Source: Artemisia argyi (Eukaryota > Streptophyta > Magnoliopsida > Asterales > Asteraceae). From it: a stretch of 64,000 nt of DNA. Numbering within the stretch: the first letter of the stretch is position 1; each line of letters opens with the position of its first letter. Location of the stretch: positions 122,384,823 through 122,448,822 of the forward strand of contig CM060685.1 of assembly GCA_030686995.1 (NCBI GenBank). The letters are read 5' to 3'. A model generated the notes under the pieces. The model saw only the letters and a program-made list of their open reading frames with translations, was not told the origin of the DNA and searched no databases. Both the position numbers and the translations under genes were made by a program. This document shows positions 23,683 through 34,907 of this stretch, piece by piece.

Positions 23683-25019
23683 AGAATAGTGTCGTAGTGT
23701 AGTGGTTGGAATGTTGAAATAAGGTTTGTTGTGTTTCCATGTAACCTCTAGTGTATGAATAAAATTTTCTTCGTTTTCTGATGCCATGGTTTATGTTGAT
23801 TTTTTGCTCGTATTTATTGCTTATGCATCGTTATATAGAATGTTATCATGTGTTAAGAATATTTAGAGTCGGTTCATTTGATTGTAGTCAAGTTTACAAC
23901 GGTGGGTTTTCAATAAATTATGACTAAAACTATATGTAGAGTTTATTTGGCTTCGAATACTTAAATAAATACGATTTTTAGTTATAGTTGAGTGTAGCAA
24001 TTTGGTTGAGTTTTTGATGAAAATTTGACCATCGAAGGATTGATTAATTGGAAAAGATTCGTCATACTTTGGGTGAGAATTTTATTCTGTTACGTTTAGA
24101 TAAATTAATAGTTACAAAAATCTGTGCGGGTAACCTACCCGTTAAACAAAAGAGTTTTGTTGATATAGGTTTTTACAAAAAGGAAGAGGGTAGAGAAATT
24201 TCTTGAATTATCAGTTTTTGTGGATAGAAATTTAGTTTGGGGAGAAGTGAGTGCACATGGTATTTTTATCAGCTGGGAGGATACATCGTTTAGTGACGTC
24301 AAGGTTTACCTAATGATCTTAGCATTATCGATGTTAGTCATATCGTTGTGTATCAATATTCGTGGTTTCTAGTGAGATTTAGGGGTTCGTGGTTTCATAT
24401 GCCTGTTAACTCAGAAGTAATTAAACCTATATTTCGTTATTTACATAGAGAAGCGTCCCAAACTATGTAACTAAGGAAATATAAACTTATGGTTCAATGA
24501 TTTATAATTTCTTGATTTGAACAAAAGGGCGTCCCAATCCATTCAAATTAAGACGTTGTAAATCATTTTAAGATTTTAACTATTTGACAAAATAATTTAT
24601 GTGCGGATTTTCCGAGAGTACGAAAAGAGTATGTCGTAAGCATCTATAAAGATGAAAGCAAGATAATTAAATAGGATTTGCATAGTACACAAAATAGTTG
24701 GGGGAGCATATAAATATATATATTAATATACTAGAGTGTAGTTGTACCATAAACTATTTAAAAGTCATATAATAGTCTAGCAGATGGAAATATGAAGACA
24801 CGGTATTTGTAATAATCCTGATTAGTAAACATAGTTATTAGCATAATCGTAACATGTAAGCATATATCAAGTTATATAAGTAAGAAATAATGAGAAGTAA
24901 CTTTTCTACCAGATGTTGGAATGTAGGCACGGAGGGCATGAAGTGGTATTTTGTAAAAATGGTCCAGTTAAAGTGTGGTTATAGTCCAATGTTTAAAAAA
25001 CATCTGGTTCTCTATAACC

Positions 25020-25038
25020 GTGGCTCTGAATACCAATC
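25020..25038 (-). other. Primer-binding site of the nested element
   Basis: On the minus strand TTGGTATTCAGAGCC follows the LTR end TGTTACA after two bases. It equals the initiator Met-tRNA complement TGGTATCAGAGCC with one extra T. Confidence 0.8.
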
Positions 25039-28000
25039 TGTAACACCCCCAAAATCGTCACGTCAGCGGAAGACTTAAAAATGTTAGCGGAAGACTTTTT
25101 GGGTGTTACTTCGAGGATCTTTGTCACAATCATAGAAAACGACACAAAAGTGACGCTTTAAAGTTTAATTCATTCAAAATACCAAATATTCGAGACATCA
25201 AGATGTTTCATAATTTAAACAACAAGTTTATTTAAAATATGTCAAAATGTTTATTTAAGCCCATGCCGGGTTACAAGCCCACTCCGTGCCTTCAAGTTCC
25301 TTCTTGTATAGTAACCTGAGATAAACACATGCTAAAAAGTGTCAACACAAAGGTTGGTGAGTTCATAGAGTTTATAGTTTAAATTGTTAATTAGAAAAAG
25401 AGTGATTTCCTTATCAATTTAATACAAATCAATCCGTTGGTTTGCCCTTTACCGGGTCAACATCAAAAATAGTAATTGGTTTATAAATCCATTTAACACG
25501 AGTTTCGAATCACAAGTTAAGAATGTTTTGTAATCACATACAATCAATAAGTTTAATTCAATGTTCCTGTTATTGCCTTAAGCTCATGATACTCAACGAT
25601 TAACAGCCAATCATAATCTCAAGTTATGACGGTAAGTAGTAGGCCCTCAAGATAGGTATTTGCCAATAACCTATAATAAGAACAATAAAGTGCGCCTGGT
25701 GTTTTCTCTAAAAACCAAACGAGGATTGTCAATCACTAATAGTACTATCCACATTTATTTACGTTCACCCTTTAAGTGATTAAGGTTCATGATCGAGGGA
25801 CTTTTGGCAATAGTAACTTAAGCAAATAACATTGGCCTGACGGTATTTCAATACCCGGTATAAAAGACTTGTGTTCGAGTTTTAAGCATGTATCTCCCCC
25901 ACGGGAAAATAGTTAAAGAGTGGGCTATGAAATCACAGTAACATGTATATAGTTAACGAGTACTTATAAAAGTATAAAACAGTAATTAAGCATGTATCTC
26001 CCCCAAAAACGTTTATAAATCATTGTAAAACAGGTAAGAGTAGGGGCTATGACTCACAGTAATATGTGAAAGTTTAAAATAATTGTGAAAGTAAAAGCAG
26101 TAGTTGGGCATGTATCTCCCCCAAAATATTTATAAAATAATTATAAAAATGGGGCTAAGAACTCACCTCAGTAGTACAGTAGTATCGAGATTTCAAAGAT
26201 GAAGGTAACGGCTTCACACACAACCTAAAAGATATTACACGGTTCAGTTGATAGTCTAAGTTCAGTTTTACATGTATTGCGAATGTTTGTACTTTTTCCA
26301 ATATACGTCGAAGTATATAATGATAAGTTACGACAAAAGTTAATAATAATATCATATCGTTAATTTTTAAATATTATTACGAAATTATATATAATGTATA
26401 TATAATTTAAAGTGCCACAGTTTTATATCAAATATGCAAATATTTATATAAAACTTTATAAATATTGTAAGAAATATTGTTTTAGCAAAGTTCCTTCAAG
26501 TTTCAACAAAGTTACAATATTGACCCTAATGGTATAATAAGTTCATCGTTGGTCCAAAATGTGTATATATTATATTTTAGGTTCAATTCTTATCAACATT
26601 TACATTTTACAATTGCCAAGTTCCATTTTTTAACAGTTTAGTACTCAGAAATACAGAAATGACAGTTTTGACCCATAGTTTGCAGATTTTGCATTTTTAG
26701 TCCCTCGGTTAAGAAATTTTGCAAAGTTAGTCTAAAAATTACAAATTTCAAAACTTAACATTTAAACCTTTCTAATAAGTTCAGAACAACTTATTTAACT
26801 TATAAAACTGCTTATTCTCTTAAAAGTCGTTTAATTTTGCTTATTGGGCCTTAACGAGACCTTTGGGCCTGACCTTGGACTCATTTTAGGATGCTAAAAA
26901 CACTGGAGTTGGGCTTCCAGGCCCAGTGTATCACATAAGCTTAATGGGCTTAAGATAAGCCCACGTTTTGGCTTATATTGTTTTATAAAAACTGAGTTTT
27001 TGGTCGCTACAAAATGGGTCGAGTACAAGGTCTAAACAAACTTATTAGGTCGAATAAAATGTGTCTTGTGATTGTCAAATAAGCTGTTAATGAGGTCGAG
27101 TTTTAAAAAGAACATGTCATGTGTCAAATTCAGAATTGGGAAGACCAAAATGATCGAGGAAACTCATATGTTGAAACTGCTCAATACTTAGAAAAATTCT
27201 AAGTGTTGAGATTTTATTCAAGTTGTCTAAGAGGTCACAAAACATGTCGAATTCATTAAGAAAACAATGTTTTTAGATTCGAAACTTCTCATATCTTGTT
27301 TACTAGTGTGCCAAACATATAAAATGTCAAATAAAATGCGTATGTTATGTTTATATTTTTACGAGGAAATTAGGCAAAGTAAATGTGTAAAAAAAATTCA
27401 AAATAACGAAATGAAAAATATAACAAAGGGGACTCCTCGTTCTCATTGGTTAACATAGTAAACATCTCAAATGTCGATTAAAACACATATGTTATGTTTT
27501 TATATAACGAAATAAAAGGGCAAAGAAAACGTGCAAAATCAATATTAACGAAAGTGAATTTATAGAAAAAAAAAGTTCCAAGTCTCACCTCACCTTTCAA
27601 AGGTTGTGTAAAACGTAGTGTAGGGATCGTGTGAGGTTACGAGGCTTATGTGGTTCACTTTACGTTCCACCAATGGTTCAAGAGGCGTCAAACTTGGAGT
27701 CCTAGGTTCACTTGAGGCGTGGTATTCTTGGCAATCCTTCCGTCCTTCAACAACTCGTAATACTTAGCGAAAATCTATAATGTGGTGTGTTTGTGTGTGA
27801 GTTCCCAGCTGAGCTTTCATGGAAGGTTTATATATAATGAGTTTAGTATGAGATAACAATCAAACTTCAAAATGGTTGAGTGTTCGATCAAACGGTTTGT
27901 ATGTCACCTCCTCTTAGGTCCAATCGATGCATTACAAAGAGAATGTGTGTAAGACTTTTAACTCTGAACGTTTCTGCCATTCTTATACGTGTATAGATGG

Positions 28001-28742
28001 TTTTTCAGGGATTGGGGGGCATGGGTGGTTACCTTGGAAGCATATGAAAAGTTGTACACAATTTTTACCCCAACGTGTAATGACCTTTGCTTTTGTATAT
28101 TTTCACACAGCAATTGTTCATGATTTTTGAATTGAAAAGTCATTCACGATTCTTTGTAGCAAGGTCAATAAGGATATGTGATAATATGTATGAGTTATGT
28201 GTCAAAATCGAGAGAAAATGGGGGGTGTTTTGGAGTGGTGTCGTGTCTGGAACAAGAAAACAAAACAAAGAAAATTAGAAACACGCTGGGCTTGTTGGTT
28301 TGCCTGGTGGGCTGTTTTCGTGAATCTCGCCCAACAACGAATTTAAAGAAATAAAAGGAGTCCGTTTGGTGCAGTTTTGGCCATACGTGGCCCATTGGGT
28401 CAAGGGGGCCCACATAGTAAGTTTCGTGAGTCGGGTTTCGGTCCAATAATATTAATGAGTGATCTCGGGAATTTTCGTAGGCTCCGGAAATATATAAATA
28501 TTGTACCTTAAATATACGAAACGTATATTATAAAAATATAAATGTTTAAAATATATATTTGCGATAATTAGACTATCTAGGTTGTGTGTAAGCAACGTTT
28601 CTAAGCAAAAGATAAATCACAATGTCGTAGTGGTTCACATAATATGTCATGTATATAAAAAAAAAAATTTGTTCTCCGTAAAAATGGTTAATCTATGTTA
28701 TGGTAACGTGTTAATTGTAGGAAAATTTTACGAGGTGTTATA
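25039..28742 (-). mobile_element. 5' LTR of the nested element (3704 bp)
   Basis: This is an almost identical copy of 19455-23157. Differences seen include GTCAGCGG/GTTAGCGG near 25080, TAGTTATT/TAGGTATT, TTAGCAAT/TTGGCAAT, GTAAGAG/GGTAAGAG context changes, AACCTG/AACGTG and one extra A near 28662. Its border reads TATAACACC on the minus strand. Confidence 0.9.
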
Positions 28743-29277
28743 ACAATTTAAGAAGTGGGAAGAAATCCTTAGATCTAATGTCATAAGTACCATAGGAAAT
28801 AGAGATCATATCAATACATGCCTTTGCTACATGCTCTATAGCATTTCCACCGGTCAACCATTCAACTTAGCCTACTACCTAGCCAAAAGAATGGCCGACA
28901 TACCCTTAGTTGGAACAACCGCTCTTCCTTATGGAATGCTTCTTACTCGCCTCTTTAGAGCAATCTCACCCATTCCTCCTAACAATAATGGAATGCGCCT
29001 TGACTATTCTCTCGTACCACACATCTTCGTTCCTCTAAGTGATAAACGAGTTTTTAAAGGTAAGGGCAAACGTACTCGCTCACCTACACCATCATCACCA
29101 TCATCCAACATGAGCGAGGACGATAAACTTCCTAACTCTAAGTTACCTCCTTTAGAATACCTTCAAGCACTCCCCATCATTGACAATGCATCCGAAGAGT
29201 TCAAGCAAACCAAAGGAATGTTCAAGTGCTTTGGAAGGTACCTAAGTAAGCTCAATAAGAAGATAGATCGGTTGTGA

Positions 29278-29580
29278 GAAGATTAAGGAGTGTTTGGCTT
29301 ATGAATGTTTTAGAACCTTTTATGTGTTAAACTACGTGATTTGTATTGTTTTTCACTTTCATGTTTTATTACGTTTGTCAGATTATGTTTGCATGAGCTT
29401 TTATGCATAATGACAATGTTTGAGGTGTTTGTCAATTTTTTATGCTTATGGCAATTGTTACTAAGTATAGTGAAACCCTCGACCTCAAGGTCAAAGTCCT
29501 ATGATATGTGTGTTTACGTGTCTAATTTTTGCATTGTTTAACCAGAAATGCATTATCTTTTCGATTTTAGGAGTTTTGAA
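29278..29580. other. Spacer after ORF2 of element A
   Basis: AT-rich sequence. The frame at 29341-29541 has no supporting motif and I do not call it. Nothing else is seen. Confidence 0.5.
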
Positions 29581-29619
29581 AATTTTGAAAATCATCTCGC
29601 GGGTCAAAATCGCGGACTG

Positions 29620-29800
29620 CCAAATTTTTCAGCCCTGGCGGATCTGACGGTACCCAAAATTGGGTTCCGCCATTGTATTTTCTGGGTAACCCAGAATTGG
29701 CCCAACGGACCAGACGGAACCCAAAACAGGGTTCCGCCTATGTACCGCGAGGGTTCCGCCAGACACCTGCAGAAAATTTTTATCATTTTTCTTAAATCCA
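29620..29800 (+). promoter_or_regulatory. ORF3 upstream motif cluster (element A)
   Basis: Two stems of the LTR motif occur: GACGGTACCC/GGGTTCCGCC (29646-29655/29662-29671, imperfect) and GACGGAACCC/GGGTTCCGCC (29713-29722/29729-29738). An extra GGGTTCCGCC half-site lies at 29751-29760. The tail CCGCCAGACACCTGCAGAA matches the LTR segment that leads into its TATA box, so this block is a duplicate of the LTR module. Confidence 0.65.
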
Positions 29801-30165
29801 AAACTTGTAGAGTGTCAAACCATTATCCTAAGTGAGAAACATCTTCCATTAACTCCAATAACCATATTAGAACAACTCTCACTCACTAAAACAATTAGGA
29901 AGCCACTTCCCTCCAAAAATTCAAATTCAAACATAACTAACCCAAGGAACCCTTTTAAAGGATCCTTCAAACCATTGGAACATTTTCAACCAAATCACAT
30001 CCCATGATCACAAAGCATTGAGTGCATATGTTGGTCTTTCACTCCACCCTATTCCATTGGATTGACATCAAATGATGTGACATGGTCATGAAAATCATTT
30101 ATAACCTCAATCTTTGTATGGTAGATCATCAAATCCAAACACCCATTTCAACATCTTTTCAATCC

Positions 30166-30172
30166 TATAAAT
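30166..30172 (+). promoter_or_regulatory. TATAAAT box upstream of ORF3 (element A)
   Basis: CCTATAAATT lies 79 bases before the ORF3 ATG. Element B has CTATAAATT about 50 bases before its ORF3 ATG (60865-60871, minus). Shared position in two diverged elements supports a separate ORF3 promoter. Confidence 0.55.
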
Positions 30173-30244
30173 TTGAAAGTTTTGCAACTCACACCATCAC
30201 CATCAAAACTTCTTCTCTCAAAACACCAAAACCACACATTTGAA

Positions 30245-31426
30245 ATGACTAAATCCAACACATCATCCGAGTCATCAAAATCCTTCTCAAAAACCACTAG
30301 GATTAGTGTTAAACCTTGTTGCTTCAACAAAACCGTCAAGTCAAGCTCATCATCTTCAAGTGATGCTTCGCTTAACATTTCTTCACCTATCCAAGATTTC
30401 CTTAACCTGACTAACTCAACACCATCCCCAACACATTGTAATACCAATGTAATCACCTTTCAAGATTTGGTTAATCTTGATACTCCAACACCCTCTCCAA
30501 CACATTGCTACACAAACAAAGCCATCATTCCTCCACCATCTAGACCTTCAAGTGATTCAACATCACCTTCTCTACAAACTCAACCAACAAAAACTTCATC
30601 ACCTCAATCACCAACACCTACACCAATGGAACTTTTCCATACACCTCTAACATCACCACTACCCTATTTGGAAACATTAGAAGACCTATCACCCAAATCA
30701 TCAAGTCCACCATCATTCTCACTTTTTGACACCATTGCTTAAATGGAAACCCAACAACAACCTAGTGAGCAACTCGATGATGAACCTCATCAACCCTCAT
30801 TGGTAGAACGGTTGGCTTACCGTTATGCTAGACCATCCATCTTTCCAAATGATCAAGGTCATACCCACTCACAATCATTTATGTTTCACCCAATTTACAA
30901 AGACCTTCATGGCAATCCTTCCGGCGAACCAAGCTTCCGCCATTTTATTCAAAATCAACAACCACCACAACAACAACAACCATCACCACAAGAACCTTCC
31001 CAACAATTTGAATCTCTACTTTCTTCTTATAAGAAAATAGAAGCATCCATATGGGAAAAACCTCCAAACCTTAATAATGAGATTGACACTCATTTAAACC
31101 ACCTTCATGCCTTCAAACGTATGGTTGAGTCTCAAATAAACCATATTATGGTTTTACAAACAACACTTCACTCAACAAATAAAGGAAGCAAAAACACTAC
31201 TCAACCATCCACCTTTGCTCCTTCAAGTTCAAACCATCCACCACCAACATATCAAACCACTCTTCCACCAAACTTTCCCCGCCATGATTGCAATCATTGC
31301 GAAAGAACCACTCACATTAGTGAAAGGTGTCGAAGGGAAATTCGTGAGCTATCTGACAAAATAAGGTTTATACTAAACCACATTTTGGATCGTCTACAAT
31401 CCTTGTCTCACACACCTCAACCTTAG
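30245..31426 (+). pseudogene. ORF3 of element A: Ser/Pro-rich protein with CxxC tail
   Basis: From ATG 30245 the frame runs to a single TAA at 30740-30742 and reopens at once (METQQQPSEQ) to 31426, about 393 codons overall. The first part is Ser/Thr/Pro-rich (SSESSKSF, SSSSSSSDASL, TPSPTHC repeats). The middle has a Gln/Pro run. The C-terminal region is ordered: CNHCERT, then RREIRELSDKIRFILNHIL, a probable amphipathic helix. Element B ORF3 ends similarly (CLCC, then LRDEIQYMFSYIEHLL). Function is unknown. The CxxC could bind metal or nucleic acid; that is conjecture. One stop codon disables it unless the second half is translated alone. Confidence 0.6.
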
Positions 31427-32286
31427 AGTCTCCAAAATGAAACAAAACCATTTCTTTTGGAAAAAGTTTCCCATTTAAACCAACAAACCAAAACCGTGTC
31501 ATCCTCTCAACCTTCAAAATAAAGCCCGCTACAACCCTCAACACACATTTTCATCCTTAAACAACCTTAGCCTTGTTTTTGGAAAATGTTTCTCATTAAG
31601 GAAAATGATGATTTCCTTGTAGCTTTTCATATTCTTAGTTTATTTTTAGTTTTTCTTTCTTTTTAGAAGTAGGATGGTGTCATCCAAATTTCTTGTCTTT
31701 GACTTCTTTAAGAGTCAACATTTTACATGAAATGAATTTCATTCTACTACAAGGTTTGCATTGTTTGTTGACCATTTAGGTATAATAAGTGAACTATACC
31801 TTGCTATGGTAGCATACATATATCTTGTGTTTTTGAAACTAACCTTTCTTTTTGTAGGATCATTATCCATGTTTTCCTTCCTTGATACTCCATTTAGGGG
31901 AGTAATATTCAAGGGGGAGCAGGAGTGTTGCGTTATTCCACTTCACAACTCTTAGTTGTGTTTTAGACATGCAATACTTTCATGGCTTGTCTTGTGCGAC
32001 AACTAACCTTTTTCGTGTAGGTTCAAAATCCATGTCTCCTCTCTTGGCACTCCAATTAGGGGGAGTATTGTCCAAGGGGGAGCAAGTGCTTACTTCCGCT
32101 TCGCTACTCTTCTTTTTGTTTCGACAAAAAGGGGGAGAATTTATATATAAACTTGTCAAAAAAAATTATATCACATCATCCTAGCAAAAACAAGTTTTTA
32201 TACTAACTTTATAAGACTTAACACTAAAACAAGTGACTTACTTATAAATAAAGTTTATGTTTTGTCATCAACAAAAAGGGAGAGAT
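31427..32286 (+). other. 3' region of element A with repeated purine tracts and PPT
   Basis: No gene is seen. Polypurine-like tracts recur: AAGGGGGAGC (31911-31920), CCAAGGGGGAGCA (32072), AAAAAGGGGGAGAA (32126-32139) and the presumed true PPT AAAAAGGGAGAGAT (32273-32286) abutting the 3' LTR. The true PPT would prime plus-strand DNA synthesis. Confidence 0.7.
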
Positions 32287-33683
32287 TGTTAATACAAATA
32301 TCGCCTAAAAACGTTATTTATATTTTACGATCTTTGCTAAGTTTTGTTAATGACAAAGTATGAACTTTAGCTAGGAGTAAATCATCACTTTAAGTGTTTA
32401 ACTCTTGTTTAAACTAATGTTTACATTTCTTTTAAACAAAATATTGTTTTTATTTCTTAAATTAGAAAGTGTCTTGTCACATCACATTTATTTCTTAAAA
32501 TAGTAATGTCGCATCACATTTAGGGCAAGCTTTGTCAATATACATTTATGGTAAGAAAGAGTGTTTGACTAACCATATGTTTGCTTGCAAGTCTTGTGTT
32601 TGACTAGGTGTAATGAGATGTGACCTTGTTTGGTTTGGAAGATTTATTGCAAAACCAACTGTAGCCCTGACGGAACCCTGGGGGTACACGGGCAGAACCC
32701 ATCTTAGGGTTCCGTCTGATCTGCCAGACCTGCAGAATGTTTTGCTATAAATACCAAACCATTTGTTAGTATTGGGTCAACCCCTTTAGGACATATTTTC
32801 ACATACTCTCTCAACTAACTCAGTAACATTTGACTTGTGTGATTCTCTTATGTAGCAAGGGACTTCACAAGATCATTCAAGAAGTTACAAGCTTCAACTC
32901 TAAAGTTGCATGTCTTGTTAGCTTGGTCATGTATAAGCTTTGATAGTTTATACCTCATTTGTGTCATGTATGTAGAAGTGATTGGTTAGTATTTTAGGCC
33001 TCAAAATACGTAGTGTGTCAGGAGTTGTTGTACCCTTGTAAAAGAACTAATGGTAGTGGTTGTACCCTTGGTAAAGAACTCGACATCTAGCTTAGTGTCG
33101 GTAAAAGTGTAAGCGACGATGGGAGTGGTTGTACCCGTGTAAAAGAACTCGACATCTAGCTTAGTGTCAGTAAAAGTGTAAGCGACGTTGTAAAGGTTTT
33201 CTCCGCCGGTGAAAGGAGATTTTTGATTAGTGCTTATAACTCTCGAGTTGGAAACTCGGGGCGTGGATGTAGGGCAAGGAAAAAGAGTCCTTGTAGCCGA
33301 ACTACGATAAACAATCGTGTTGTGGTTTGATCGTTTCTTTCTTTATCTTTGCTTATTACATGTTGTCGTTTAGTTAGAATCGCTAATCACATATAAAGCT
33401 TTTCAAAGAATTAAACAAGTAAAGTTGTGTTTATATCTTTAAACAAATGTAAAGCTTTTCAAATAACTAAACAAGCAAAGTTGGGATCATCACAAGTAAA
33501 GCTTTTCAAAGTATGAAACAAGTAAAGTTAGAATAGTTATTCACATGAAAAGCTTTTCAAAGAATCAAACATATAACGTTGTGTTTATATCTTTAAGCAA
33601 ACGTAAAGTTTTTAAAGGATCTTCAAGCTTAAAAAGGATCCAAAAAGCGGTAAACTATTCAACCCCCCTTCTAGTTTTCCACA
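32287..33683 (+). mobile_element. 3' LTR of element A
   Basis: It is 1397 bp, beginning TGTTAATAC and ending TTTTCCACA, followed by TSD CCGAT. The TATA box is at 32746-32753. Its inverted motif (GGCAGAACCC/GGGTTCCGTC at 32691-32716) has a mutation in each arm. Confidence 0.9.
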
Positions 33684-34461
33684 CCGATATTTTTCGCACT
33701 TCTAGGGCTCCCTTGATGTTTCTGAATTCTTTCTTGAACCTCTCTATGAAGTCTTCCGTTGATTCACCTTCCCCTTGCTTTATGTTATGTCGTTCCACGA
33801 GGTCCTTAATGAAGTTCTTTTGTTGGAGGAAGTTTGCTAGGAAAGCTTCCCTCAGCTCGGCGTAGCTATTTATTGTATTTGGTGGGAGGTCGTCGAACCA
33901 TACTCTGACAGAGCCTGTTAGTGTAGAATTGAACATATGTCACCAGACCGGAATGGCCCAACCTTTGCCGCGGATTGGAAGATCTTTAGGTGGTCCTCCA
34001 GATCTTTGCTTCCGTTATACGTTTTGACCTGAGCTGGCATGCGGGTCCTTTTTGGCATGTCAAAGTGGCAGATGCGGGGGGTAAACGGATCAGAGTCCCA
34101 GCATGACTAGGGCTGTGCCAGGTCATCATCTTCAACATCAGATTTATGCCTTCTTGACCTCGACCTCCCCCTCCTGTGACATCGGACTTCTAGGTCATCG
34201 TTGCCCCGATGGGGTGATCCAAGGCTATGATGCCTCTCAAAATCACGGGACTGAAAACTCTGGTAGTGGCTATCTTCCCTTCTTTTGTCATCACGATGAG
34301 ACTGGTGTCGGGAGTGGTGCGAGTATGCGGACATACTTCCCTCTTTACTTCCTAGTCTGTAGAACACTGTTTCCCAATCTCTTGATAACATTTTTCCTTT
34401 CTAGATCCCTTCCCCTTGGGGATTTTGACCTACGACCGCGTGAGTTAGGAGTCAAGGACGC
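33684..34461 (-). pseudogene. Gypsy gag N-terminal half, unit 2
   Basis: The minus-strand reading gives SRSRRHKSDVEDDDLAQPWS, FTPRIRHFDMPKRTR, MFNSTLTGSVRVWFDDLPP and GESTEDFIERFKKEFRNIKG, the classic retrotransposon Gag core. The frame is broken near 33945 and 34050. It continues into 13144-13767 across element A. Confidence 0.8.
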
Positions 34462-34907
34462 TGTTGGGATATGAAGATCAAAGTACTTCTAAAGAATAAG
34501 GACTGATATGCAATATTGTTTAAAGGATTGTTATGTAATATTAGTAAAATATTCTATAATTAGTTAGGGATAGTTTACTTGTTGTTCAAGTATTGTAAAC
34601 CGACTTAAGGTTTTCCTTATGCCTATAAAAGGAGCCTTAGGATGGTATTAGACGTATGCATTCAGAAAAACGAATACTAGAATACGATATTAGAAAAGTT
34701 AGGGATTGTTAGTGAATCTGTATTTAAAGAAGCAGGTTCACAGTTGGTTTTAATATAATTCAAAGTTCTTCTTAGCTTTGTGTTAGTAGATTCCGCATAC
34801 TTTACAAAGTAACATCAATGTTTCATTATTAATTGTTTTGAGTTATTCAAGATTGTTAAAATCTTACAAGCTACAAAGTAGTTTGATCAGAGTATATCAA
34901 TCCAACA
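34462..34907 (+). mobile_element. Old solo LTR, unit 2 (446 bp)
   Basis: TGTTGGGATATG to TCAATCCAACA, flanked by GACGC (34457-34461) and TACGC (34908-34912). A ~100-bp internal deletion near 34485 distinguishes it from the copies in units 1 and 3. TATA-like TATAAAAGGA lies near 34624. Confidence 0.75.

Larger units (their letters stand above)
23158..25038 (-). mobile_element. Internal body of the nested element
   Basis: The 1881 bp lie between the LTRs with no gag or pol motif on either strand. The only supported gene-like item is the 53-codon antisense frame at 23521-23682. The rest (23700-25019) is AT-rich with no clear structure. The polypurine tract expected at the 23158 side is weak (GGATAGGTAA on the minus strand). 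Confidence 0.75.
19455..28742 (-). mobile_element. Nested large-LTR non-autonomous retrotransposon (LARD-like)
   Basis: TSD ACAAT (19450-19454 and 28743-28747) bounds 9288 bp made of two ~3.7-kb LTRs and only 1.88 kb of body. The tRNA-Met-like PBS at 25020-25038 sets the orientation as minus. Long LTRs with a short body lacking gag and pol fit the LARD class. The LTRs differ at only about ten bases plus one A, so insertion was recent, on the order of 0.1 million years at usual plant LTR rates (rough inference). Confidence 0.88.
18875..29277 (+). pseudogene. ORF2 of element A, split by a 9.3-kb insertion
   Basis: Joining 18875-19454 to 28748-29277 (skipping the insertion and one TSD copy) restores one open frame of 369 residues. 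The two halves meet at KPQ|FKKWEE. Visible motifs are YVHEGRTIDPSF, INFDCLLDIDEPICPWFILEFYA, FGVPNEGTCLYTDKW, and after the junction FNLAYYLAKRMAD and LPYGMLLTRLFRA. The C-terminus is Ser/Pro-rich then helical. The element B protein shares HEGRIVDPSF, EPIIPRFILDFYS, IPYNG and LPYGMFLTRLYR. It resembles the 'putative plant transposon protein' group found near gypsy/Athila-like gag genes, but I cannot assign a function. The frame was intact until the recent insertion, which suggests selection. Confidence 0.75.
13773..33683 (+). mobile_element. Element A: pol-less LTR retrotransposon with ORF2 and ORF3
   Basis: The element is bounded by 1397-bp LTRs and the 5-bp TSD CCGAT (13768-13772 and 33684-33688). 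The undisturbed target is visible at 48290-48300. Order: LTR, PBS, decayed copia-type gag, non-coding stretch, ORF2, ORF3, purine-tract region, PPT, LTR. No protease, integrase, RT or RNase H is recognisable, so it would depend on another element. Removing the nested insertion (19455-28742) leaves about 10.6 kb. The LTRs differ at roughly 35 sites by eye (~2.5%), older than the nested element. Confidence 0.9.

Noticed and set aside
20571..28446. Pairs of identical frames at 20571/26155, 21683/27267, 22343/27927, 22611/28195
   Set aside because: Identity is due to the two LTRs of one recent element, not to conserved genes.
29548..29835. Overlapping frames at 29548-29835 (+) and 29604-29801 (-)
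   Set aside because: Both run through the palindromic GGCGGAACC/GGTTCCGCC cluster, which keeps opposite frames open by symmetry.
18875..31426. ORF2/ORF3 as an envelope gene
   Set aside because: Neither protein shows a signal peptide, a transmembrane anchor or coiled-coil fusion features, so an env label is not supported.
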